Below, piece after piece: positions 1 to 10,108 of a stretch of DNA of 64,000 nucleotides (positions are counted from its first letter, which is position 1; each line of letters starts with the position of its first letter). The DNA lies in contig NC_081182.1 in assembly GCF_029867415.1 (NCBI RefSeq), positions 46,959,317-47,023,316 on the forward strand, in the 5' to 3' direction. The position numbers and the translations under genes were made by a program. The DNA is from Vicia villosa (taxonomy: Eukaryota; Streptophyta; Magnoliopsida; Fabales; Fabaceae). Under the pieces are notes generated by a model. The model worked only from the letters and a program-made list of their open reading frames with translations. It was not told the DNA's origin and ran no database searches.

Positions 1-1180
1 ATGCTTTTACGTACTCAGTAGCTGCATGGCTTCTTGGAGTAACATGCGTATGACTTTCCTTGTGTGCATTGGCTGGCAGAAATTTGAAGTGTCTCACCAA
101 GCTAACATGTTCGAGCTAGCAATCTTATGCACATGCCTCTCCTTCAATACATCACCATATGACATGAGAATGGTGTTGTTTTAAAGAGGGAACGTCATAG
201 CTTAACATTGATGTTGAAGAGATTAAGAGATGGGGCTTGCAACTCCTTCAAGTTCCTTTTAAAAAATGGCCCCTGTGCTTTTGCTACACACACGCGCCAG
301 CTTTTTCTTGATGGCTGCTAACTTTGACATATCCAAGTATCTCACTTTGATGTCTTACAACCCAATATTCCCTCAACCAAATGGCCTTCCCAAGTATCTC
401 CTTTTTCACATGAACTTCTTTCCTAACACAACACCATTTGAAAAATATGATTAATATATAATGCAGCCTCCTTAAAGACTCCATAACTTGAAGTTACCGA
501 ACCAATTCAATATCCAAGTCTCCTTGGATTTCCACATTACTCCAAGGTTAAACAATATGCCATTGTGATCTTAAAATTGTGACACCATTTATCCATGAAG
601 ATATTGATTGCACTGTTGATTGCACTATTGCGACAGTAATTTTCTTATACACATAATTAATCTCCCTTCATCACACCATTGTATAATGTCATATCCAATA
701 AGAATGTGTGCTTTAGAATAGATTCTTAAACTACTGTTCTAAAGTTGCCATGGTATACCAATCTGATGTTGAATGGAGTTTTGAGCAAAATAAGGTGTTA
801 ATGGCGTTTCTTACTTCATGGTTGCAGTGTGTTTCAGCCATAGATGGTAATTGAAATGAATCAGGTTATTGAAGTTACGGTGTTGTTCGGTTATGGTGAG
901 GAATGGTTGAAACGGAGGAAGTGGCGGTGGAGGTGATTATTCTCGCGGTGGAGGTGGTGGTGGTTGAAAATGAAGAAAGAAGCAGGGACAGTGATAAGAA
1001 TAGTGAGCCCAGTCATCGCCACCATGTCTACTAACACATTGCCCAGTCAGCAAGCATGGTAAGAAGGAGTGGTAAATCCAGGTTTTGGGTTTTATAAGGG
1101 GCGTTTCGTAAAAAAAACATTCAAGGGGGCCAAACCGAATCTCGCTATAATGGCAGGGGGTGAAGTATATTAAACCCTTT
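1..1180. other. Intergenic DNA, no gene recognised
   Basis: No convincing coding region is visible. Short open frames at 266-454 (+) and 284-484 (-) overlap antisense and resemble no family I know. A Gly-codon-rich GGTGG run lies near 900-965. Composition is less AT-rich than the DNA that follows, so this may be an old gene or element remnant. Confidence 0.4.
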
Positions 1181-1184
1181 AATA

Positions 1185-2560
1185 TTTTATTTGATAATAT
1201 ATTTTATAAATAAATAATTACTAAATTTATTTTTCATTATTATAACTACTAAATTTATTTAAAATTTATCTCCAAATGTGTGATCCGTACGAACATACAC
1301 GTGTAAATTAAATCTACTTTTAATATAATAAAGTGAATCTTTTGCCGACAACGTGAAAGTTTTCGGTGGAAGTCGTAGACGACAAATTCAATGGTTGGGG
1401 GTGGAAACTGCGTGTTTAGATTTTCGACGATGAAGACGGTTCTGCGTTAGCCGGCGTGATTTCCGGTGGCAGGTTAAGGGCGGTGCGAAGATCCAACGAC
1501 GGCAATCGGAAAAAGATCCTTCCCTTTATCTTTTTTTTATCTCTTTGATTTCTTCTCTTCTTCCCAGTTTCCAATATACTGAGTTGTTGTTATTTTGTTT
1601 TCTTAGCTATCACTTGAAAACATTACTTTTATAAGTTTAATGATACATATCATTACCTACTATATATTCAATTCACTAAATCATAAAATGTATATTTTAT
1701 TCTACTGAGAGTATGTATCAGATCGATTGGATTTTGTTTTTTAATAGAAATTATAAAATTAAAATTATAACCAATTATAAGAATGATTGACATGCCTGAT
1801 GGGTCAAACCAGTTTTTTCATAATACATATTTGGTTTAATAGCAATTACCAAACTATTTTAAATATATTCGTATAAATTTTGATAATTAGATTCTTTTAT
1901 AAAAATTATAATATTCAATAATTTTTTTAATATCTATGGTGTAAAGAATATATTTGTAATAAATATATTAATTGTAATAAATTTATTGTAATAAATATCT
2001 ATGATAATATTCAATAATATTTTTAATATCTATGATAATAAATATATTAATTGTAATAAATTTATTGTAATAAATATATTTGTTGTAATAAATTCATTAT
2101 ATTTGTAATAAATATAATAAATATATGGGTTATGGTAAATATATTTATTATAATAAATATATTTATGGTAATTAATTCATTATTTTGTAATAAATTTATG
2201 GGTAATGGTAAATGAGACCTAAATAAAGAAAATTTTTCTTAAAAAAAATAATAGAATAATCTATTTATGAAATAACTATCTTATTTGTAAAAAAAAAAAA
2301 AACTTAAATATATAAGAAAAGAGAGAGTCCATTTTTTAAAAACTTACTCTTTATTATAAAATAACTATCTTATTTGTAAAAAAATTAAGAGAAATAATTA
2401 TTTAATATAATATTAAATAACTTTTTTAATTATAGTATTCATTTCAATTACATAAATTTTATTTTTTTTCCGAATTCAATTACAAATAAAATATGTCAAC
2501 TAATAAATTACTAAACAAACCTACAATATAAAATTTCTTAAATTTAAGATAGTATATTTA
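1185..2560. repeat. Very AT-rich low-complexity tract
   Basis: Much of 1900-2220 consists of degenerate repeats of AATAAATATATT and TTGTAATAAAT words, followed by A-runs near 2288. No open frame of note and no transposon ends were recognised. A decayed Helitron-like hairpin (core GATCCGTACGAACATACACG) sits near 1281-1310, similar to the hairpins found at 5365-6054. Confidence 0.55.
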
Positions 2561-3060
2561 TTTTCAAAGTAATCATTAAGAGATAGTACCATGATTACCT
2601 ATTATACGTTTTACTAGACCCTATTATACGTTTTACTAAAAAAAAATTATTTTAATAATTTTATTTATTGCAGACCATTCATATTGATAAAACCAAACTT
2701 ATTATAACCTGCCTCCACAAATTGGGAAACCTACACCTCTTTTACCGTAAAACCTTCAAATTCCAAGATGCTTCAGCAATTTTCAATTCAACTCCATCGT
2801 GTTATGTTCCAATTTTTTTTATATCCCACCTTGGGAGATAATTTTCCTATTTACAATACTTCATTTCTCTTTCACCGTGGTTCTAGCTTCCCTTCAATTG
2901 TTATTAAAAAATTGCTATACTCTTGCTTATCAAGCATCCATTCATATATCAACCGATTATTATAGGCAAGACAACCACAAATATGCAAGACAACCACAGT
3001 TAATATGTGTTTCATTTGGCCTATATTTATTCATCCGTGAAATCCTATCAATTTTATCAT

Positions 3061-3473
3061 AATTGTTTAATTTTTTTATTTGAAGTTATATCAATGAAAT
3101 AAATATTTTTAATATTATTTATTTATTAACAAAATAATTAAATTTTTTGATAAAATATTAATTGTCTTTTTTAATTAGAATATATTTATCTCTCCCTTGA
3201 GATAAATCATTTTTTGGTTATCCAACGATCAATTGGAGACCTAAAAAATTATATAATCAAAATTATAGAATGAATAAAGTTTTATCGTCCAATATAATCA
3301 TTTAATTTTATTATTTTTTTATAATCAATGTTGTTGTTTAATTTTTTTTATTTGAAGTTATATGAGTGAAATAAATATTTTTAATATTATTTATTTATTA
3401 GCAAAATAACTAATTTTTTTAATAAAATATTAATCGTCTTTTTTAATTAGAATACATTTATCTCTACCTTCCA
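3061..3473. repeat. Direct repeat pair, ~143 bp
   Basis: The block at 3061-3203 (starting TTGTTTAATTTTTTT, continuing GAAGTTATAT and AATAAATATTTTTAATATT) recurs at 3331-3473 with a few substitutions. A spacer of about 130 bp separates the copies. Both end in a TTTATCTCTMCCTT-like word. No terminal inverted repeats were seen, so this is either a local duplication or the ends of a small unrecognised element. Confidence 0.7.
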
Positions 3474-4220
3474 TACAATATCAACAAATATACAAAACCT
3501 TGACATAATTCAAATTCAAATGGAGAAATAATTGAAAATAAACGAAAAAGATTTTGTATAGAATTAAAAATTAAAAACTAAATAATAAATGATATTCAAA
3601 ATTGATTCAAAATTTATTATATGTTAATTGCGTAAAGGACTAATAATAAATATTTATCAATAATTGAAACGTTATGTTTACCAATATGCATCAATATCAT
3701 TACCAAATAATTATATATTTGAATGAATTATTTATTGATCAACAAATCAAATAATTAATTTAGTGTCAGAATTGCTTCATTAATCTAAACTACTAACAAT
3801 TATAATATATAATAATACTAAATATAGTTTTATCTATAAATATTATTTATTTTTTATGTTCTTTTTAAAAATATATGCAATATATTAATTATAATTAAAG
3901 ATACTATTAAAGTATAATAAAAGATATTAAAAACTTCAATTATCAAAAAATGTTAGTAATTTTTTATGATAAAATTTAGGTGAATTCTTATCTACCCAAC
4001 ACAAAAATTTGGGTAGAGTTACCTTTAGTGTAAAATGCATTGAAAACAACCAAAACGTGTATCATTTATTAAATAATTAAAGATGATAAAATTAAATGGT
4101 GTTATATGATTGGTTGAAGGTACACTACCCAACTTTTTTAGATGGGTAGAGAAGTTGTCCCCTAAAATTTAACATTTATACTAAAAAAAATAGCTATTAA
4201 TATTTTTTCTTACAAAAAAA

Positions 4221-6064
4221 ACATGATACAATTATGATGTATAAATACATAAATTTCTTATGAAAAACATACATTTTTCGACTGACCAAAACTAGGGGTG
4301 ATCAAAACCAAACCAACCCAATAGAAAATCGCAAACCAAACCAAACCGAAACCGCAAAAAACCGCATTTGGTTCGGATTAGTTTGGGTCATCTTTTAACA
4401 AAACCGCACGGTTTGGTTCGGTTTGCGGTTTGTATTTTGTAAACCGAACCAAACCGAATCAAACCGCATTATATTACAACCTAAATTTTACTTAACTCAC
4501 ATCCAACATGAACTTAAACCTATTATACCTTAGCCTTATGATTACCAACAATTTTCTCATCCTTACACATATAATTTCAGTCCCGATCTTCTCAAATCTC
4601 TAATAAAATTATCGCACCTTCTTTGCCACATACATCTTCCTTCTTCTTCTATAATCTCTACTCTCTTATATTCTTTCTTTTTCACCTTCTCATTTTTATG
4701 TAAATGTTCCGTACTTCAGTTTCGTTTTTATCGCACATCTTCTTCTCTAATCTCTCAAACCTTTCTTTTCTTTTTCACCTTCACAGATCTCTTGTCTCTT
4801 ATATTCTTTTGTTTCATTATAATAATTTTTATATTGTTTTATGCTATTGTTTTATGTTTAATATTTCACTTTTGTCTAATTTAATTTTTACATATTAAAT
4901 GGAAAATTGTTGTCAAAATATGACGAGTTTTGTTGTTATTTGATAGTGTATGAATGTCTAAATACAAAGTTATGTTGTCATCTATATGTGTATGTATGAC
5001 TCAATAAAATATTTGTAAAAAACCGAACCAACTGAACCGAGCCAAACCGCATTAGTTTGGTTTGGTTCGGTTCGAATTTTTTTTAAAAGTCAACCGAACC
5101 AAACCAAACTGCACGATTTTTTCTCTTGCGGTTCGGATGATTTTTTTCGTCAAAACCGCCCAAACCGCACCACGAACACCCCTAACCAAAACTACTTATA
5201 AAATTACATTTAACATGAGACAATTATGATTGATGAATACATAATTTCTTATAAAAAATGTTATTCTTTTTGTATTTTATATACATTTTTAACCATCATA
5301 TTTTATATACATTTTTAACCATCACTATATTATATTAATTTACTATTTATAATGACATTGTATGAACCGTGCGTTCGCATGGGTAAATTATTTCTTAATT
5401 ATTTTCTTTATTTTTCTACTAAAATATATATTTTTCGACGGGGCAAAACTACTTAATGTGTATATATTTTATTTACATTTTTAACCATCATTATATTATA
5501 TTTATTTACTACAGATAGATAAATACTTAATTATTTACTTTATTTTTTATATGGACATATTAATTTATAATTGATATTTTTGAAAAAATAAATCTATTAA
5601 ATATATTGAAATTTTTATTTAAAATAAGTAAAAAGATTTCAAATCCTTATAATAAGATAGAGGTATGAGTGACAATAAATAAAATTTGGACAAAAAAGTT
5701 TGGTACCTGTTACCAAATCAAATAAATATAATCACATATATTATATTTATTTATTATTCATAATATTGTGTAATCCGTGCGAACGCACGGGTAGATGACT
5801 ACTCACGGTAGATTTATAACTATATTGTATGATGTGTGCGAATGCACGGGTAGATGACTAATTAATTATTTTATTTATTTATTCTACTAAATTATATATT
5901 TTTAACTAAATTAAATTAATATTTATATGACAATTATAATTTCAAATGTTTTTTATTTTAAATTTATGTATCTTTTATATATATTTATTAACCATCATTA
6001 TATATTTATTTATTGTTTATATCGACTTTGCTTGACCCGTGCGAACGCACGGGTCCTTTACTAG
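4221..6064 (+). mobile_element. Helitron 3' tail with repeated terminal units
   Basis: A canonical Helitron 3' terminus ends at 6064: hairpin 6035-6054 (9-bp arms ACCCGTGCG/CGCACGGGT), a six-base spacer, then CTAG followed by T. Upstream the same type of hairpin recurs at 5365-5384, 5773-5792 and 5832-5851. Each is preceded by variants of ATTTTTAACCATCATTATATT and TTTATTTACTATTTAT, so the tail is built of tandem degenerate units. The hAT element at 4293-5184 is inserted inside this repeat area. The same terminus occurs at 63057-63086 beside a Helitron helicase, so this copy is probably a non-autonomous relative. The 5' TC end was not found. Confidence 0.75.
4293..5184. mobile_element. Non-autonomous hAT-type DNA transposon, 892 bp
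   Basis: The element starts TAGGGGTG and ends CACCCCTA (8-bp perfect terminal inverted repeat). It is flanked by a perfect 8-bp target duplication, ACCAAAAC, at 4285-4292 and 5185-5192. An 8-bp TSD with TAGGGGTG-type ends fits the hAT superfamily. Both subterminal regions (4305-4470 and 5018-5170) carry many copies of AACCAAACCG or its complement CGGTTTGGTT, in both orientations, a pattern typical of hAT transposase binding regions. The middle (4490-5010) is AT-rich with no transposase ORF; the 64-codon frame at 4704-4898 is hydrophobic low complexity and probably meaningless. Confidence 0.85.
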
Positions 6065-6149
6065 TTATTCATTAAATAAGGAAATATTACAAAAAGAAAG
6101 ATGCAATATGCATAAAGAAACAATAAGCAACAAAGGAAGTCCCCAATAA

Positions 6150-6520
6150 AGGACTACTCATAATCCTCATCATCAGTACTGAACATCCCAGAAGGCATTG
6201 GTATTCTATTTTGAGCAAGCTAATGTGCCAAGAAGTTGAACTTTTTGTCTATCCTTTTTTTCCCTTGATGAGAGTGTTAAGAGTTTCGGTAGAAATACTT
6301 TGAGGGATCTCATAATCAAAATTCTCCAATGTTGAAGGTTCTCATTTCTGATATGGAACTTGTTGACTTGAGCAAGCTTTCTTTCCTTTAAGAGGCATTT
6401 GAATCAACATCCATTGGTGATTTCTATTCACATTTGCCCTATTGCATTATTTTCTATCCTTGAATAAGCTTTATCTGATTCTTCTTCAATGAAGAAGCCA
6501 TAATGCTCCAAATTTTTTGT
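6150..6520 (-). pseudogene. Decayed coding remnant of unknown family
   Basis: Read on the minus strand, this stretch gives partly continuous protein-like segments, for example ENFDYEIPQSISTETLNTLI and, in another frame, NRIPMPSGMFSTDDEDYE followed by a stop near 6152. Frames shift and stops interrupt. The acidic C-terminus looks like a real protein end, but I do not recognise the family. It lies just outside the tandem duplication that starts at 6532. Confidence 0.25.
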
Positions 6521-7021
6521 TATCATATCACCATATTGTAACTACATATTCTTTCTCTTTCTCCCCATCATATGATCTATCACCACAGTAATCCAATTTG
6601 TTTCTACTTTATTAGCAAGTAACCAAAGCTCTGTTTCCTTAGGATGAGGATATGTGTGTTTACCGGTGTTTTTGATAAACAATCACAAGTTTACTCCGCT
6701 TCTGATATTAACTCGAAAATTCTCGGAAGCAATTTGTGCAGAGCACGTGTGCAAAAAGTAGTGTGTGTGAATCAAATGAAACTATTTGTATAAAGACAAA
6801 GTAAATGTAGATTTTAATTGAAGCAAAGTTACTGGAAATGCAATAATTGACATTAAACAAAAGTGAAATGCAAGACAATAAAGATATTATTTTGTTTAAG
6901 GAAACAAAAAGACAATGAAAAGAAAGAGCGCAAAGTCATACATGTTTCTCACAAACGATTTCGCTCTGTAACTAGGGTACTTCGGTTCTATAGAGAATGT
7001 ATGAAACATTGCAAACTCTAC

Positions 7022-8421
7022 TGATAAGTGCCAAATTGTAGTTATTTTGTGTATAATTTTGCGGCACTTATCTTCTCTTTTTCCTCAATTTAGACGCGTT
7101 TTAGTGTATATTACATACAATACGTATACTTTGTATTTAATCAAGTTTTGGATTCACTTATGAACCGACTAATAGTTTTTCATTCATTTTGTAGGTATTT
7201 GAGCATGTATGGAGCATTGAGTAATAAAGCTTAAAGGATGCAATTTTGGATCAATAAAAGAAGAAGCAATAAAAGGAATAAAAAGTTACAGACTGGTGTG
7301 GGTCGCCAGGCGGAGCAATTGGCTCGCCGGGCAAGCGTTGGAAATTTTGGTCTTGCTTCTGCCTTGGGCCGCCTCTTGGTCGCCGGGCGGAAGAAGAAGG
7401 AGTCTCCGGGCGAAAGAAGATATTTTGCTAGCTTATTGATGTGGCAGAGGCTGTGTGGCCAGGAATAAAGGTTTCATCGGACAGAGCAATTGGCTCGCCG
7501 GGCGAAAGTCGCGTAGCAGAATTTTGTTTATATTTCATTTTCATTTCATTTGTTAGGTTATGGTTTTGGGAGAGGGTTTTTGTTCTCTCAACTCCATCAA
7601 CCACATTTTTCTCTAGGATTAGCTTAGATAACAACTTTGGGTCGTGCATTTGGTGATTCGGAGGTGGACTGCTCATCAACCGGCGCTGACAAACCAGAAG
7701 ATTCATGGTTTTATCTCTATTTCTCTCTATGTATTTATCTTAGTTGGGTTTTGTATACATATTTACTTTGAACTCATGTATATTTGTCGCCCATGGCGTT
7801 ATATAAAGCTTGCTTTACAAATCCTTGTTGATTGTAATCTTAGATTTTTGCTCTGTGCTAGGGATTTGGGTTGTTTTAGAGATAGACTTCTTGAATCCTT
7901 ATCTAGGATGATTATCTGTTAGTTTTTGAATTTTAGAGATAGATTTAGAGCTAACAATCTTTATGGGTGTCGAAGCTTAATGCTTTCGTGTTGGTTGTGT
8001 CGGTTGAGAGATCGTCGACACGATTGATATGGATGTCTGCTGTGTTGTTAGGGTGTGCTGAGAGATCGTCGTCGAGATGATATAGTATTCCTCTCTACTT
8101 TGGGTTAGAAATGACTTAGTGTGTGAGCGATGTCGGATGACATTGATGAGTACTGTAGGTTGAGTGTAACTGGTCGATAAGTTTAAGTTTGTGAGAAGTA
8201 GATTATATACAATGCTTGATAAGTCTTTTCTTTTTGAAGAATGAATTCTTTTTGTGTTGATATTTACTTTTCCGGTTTCATATTTAAATTCATTCAAAAC
8301 CAAACTCAGAACTATGGAAATTATTGAACGGCAATTCAATGCACTAGTCCCTGTGTAGACGATAATTTCCCAGATAAATACTTCTAAAACTTGTGTTGCT
8401 TGTCGCTTTACCGCTTCAACA
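7022..8421 (+). mobile_element. Solo LTR, copy 1 (1400 bp)
   Basis: Starts TGATAAGTGCCAAATTGTAG and ends CGCTTCAACA, so it has TG...CA ends, and is flanked by the perfect 5-bp target duplication TCTAC (7017-7021, 8422-8426). No internal retrotransposon region is present, hence a solo LTR left by recombination between two LTRs. The middle carries repeated GC-rich words of the CTCGCCGGGCG type (7305-7510). Short ORFs inside are not considered genes. Lineage is not assigned; the family's conserved 3' end (around TGTGTAGACGATAATTTCC) resembles Athila/Angela-type LTR ends. Confidence 0.85.
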
Positions 8422-8426
8422 TCTAC

Positions 8427-9008
8427 TACTATGTACGAGTCTGTTATTTATACTAGTCTAAAAGAATCATCGACGACATTTACACCTTTAAGCATGCAAC
8501 ACATATTCATATGTAACTTATACTTCTGAAAACACTTCCACATTACTAGGCTTACAAACTACTGAAATATCCAATATCCCATGTTCTAGCTGCTCATAGT
8601 CATTAACTGCTTCTTCAAAACCATCAGATATGATATCTGTCGACACTCTTCTCTTCAACTAACTCTGAGACTTAAAAAATTTCTATCTCTTTTGATCGGA
8701 TAACCTCGTCGACGCACGTATCGTGTCGAGATAAACTTTCGTCAAAAATTCTCTTTTCTAGATTTCAAACATATTTAGAGGAAAAATTTATCCTAATCTT
8801 ATGGATCTGCTCTTGTAATTCGTCCAAACCATACATATCATGCTGGTCGAGGCTCCTCGATCAACGCAATTGCTTATGTAGAAACTTAATTAATGCTTCC
8901 AACACTTAGCTCTGTCAAAGCTTGTTAATTAATTAATTTCCTTTTAGCTGGATTTCCATTAATTAATATCATTTTAGTTGGAATTTTCAAGCTAACAGAT
9001 GCCCCCCC
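8427..9008. other. Decayed retroelement internal DNA
   Basis: Sequence between the solo LTR and the recognisable reverse transcriptase remnant. No frame is preserved. It probably belongs to the same minus-strand Ty3/gypsy element as the RT fragment next to it; repeated in unit 2 at 12961-13541. Confidence 0.4.
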
Positions 9009-9009
9009 A

Positions 9010-9440
9010 AAAGGTCATTTTCTATCATATATGTTAGATGGAAGAAAGATAATGCTTTTGCAACCACTTCGACAATGTTTACAATAGCCTGCACAGTCAC
9101 ATCTCCCTGACCAAAATACATTACTATATTTCAAGCCAGCATTTTTTAGGCCAAAATGCATTACTACCCATCGGCCTTTGTTACAACTATTAGCCATGAA
9201 CTATGTATTGGGCCCATCGTATGGAATCATTTAATCTAATTATAACCCGAGTATGCATCCATAAAAATGAGCACTATGTAGCTTTAAGATCCATCAATTA
9301 GTCTATCAATGTTAAGCCACATATATGGATCTTTTGGACACACTTAATTGAGATTGGTGAAGTCTACCATTTTCCTCATGGATTTTTTACCAAAACCACG
9401 TTAGAAAACAAGGAAGGATATTTGATCATATTAATAAACC
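9010..9440 (-). pseudogene. Ty3/gypsy reverse transcriptase fragment, copy 1
   Basis: Translating the minus strand across stops and frameshifts gives hallmark Ty3/gypsy RT words: a VDFTNLN-like segment followed by CPKDPY, NIDRLIDG, then MDAYSGYN, and downstream WVVMHFGLKNAG (the MPFGLKNAG motif of the family). Stops replace several residues, so the gene is dead. It is the same element as the protease-like remnant near 14230-14660 (in the second copy the two are adjacent in the expected protease-then-RT order). Confidence 0.75.
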
Positions 9441-10108
9441 TGTAATCTTTTCATTTCTTAACCTCTTCCATGATAATGATTATTTTTTATACTTCTACTT
9501 TTTGGTTACTCTAGATAACAAGCTTGGACTCTATTTTGAGGAAGAAGTAATGACATACCACAACCTTATTTATTCTGGACATATCTGAGGGTGCCTAAGT
9601 GAATATATTTATTCTGGACATATTGTAACTACATATTCTTTCTCTTTCTCCCCATCATATGATCTATCACCACAGTAATCCAATTTGTTTCTACTTTATT
9701 AGCAAGTAACCAAAGCTCTGTTTCCTTAGGATGAGGATATGTGTGTTTACCGGTGTTTTTGATAAACAATCACAAGTTTACTCCGCTTCTGATATTAACT
9801 CGAAAATTCTCGGAAGCAATTTGTGCAGAGCACGTGTGCAAAAAGTAGTGTGTGTGAATCAAATGAAACTATTTGTATAAAGACAAAGTAAATGTAGATT
9901 TTAATTGAAGCAAAGTTACTGGAAATGCAAAAAGTGACATTAAACAAAAGTGAAATGCAAGACAATAAAGATATTATTTTGTTTAAGGAAACAAAAAGAC
10001 AATAAAAAGAAAGAACGCAAACTCATACATGTTTCTCACAAACTATTTCGCTCTGTAACTAGGGTACTTCAGTTCTATAGAGAATGTATGAAACTTTGCA
10101 AACTCTAC

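Larger units (their letters stand above)
6532..9612. repeat. Tandem segmental duplication, unit 1 (3081 bp)
   Basis: This unit starts at CATATTGTAACTACATATTC and ends at GAATATATTTAT. It is repeated almost base for base at 9619-14144. It holds solo LTR 7022-8421 and a decayed Ty3/gypsy segment. The two units are joined by TCTGGA, part of a copy of TATTCTGGACATAT found about 20 bp upstream (9581-9594), which looks like templated filler at the duplication junction. Confidence 0.9.

Noticed and set aside
7441..7656. The 71-codon ORF identical at 7441-7656 and 10529-10744 as a conserved gene
   Set aside because: Its identity reflects the recent tandem duplication of a solo LTR; it has no motif and an opposite-strand frame is open too.
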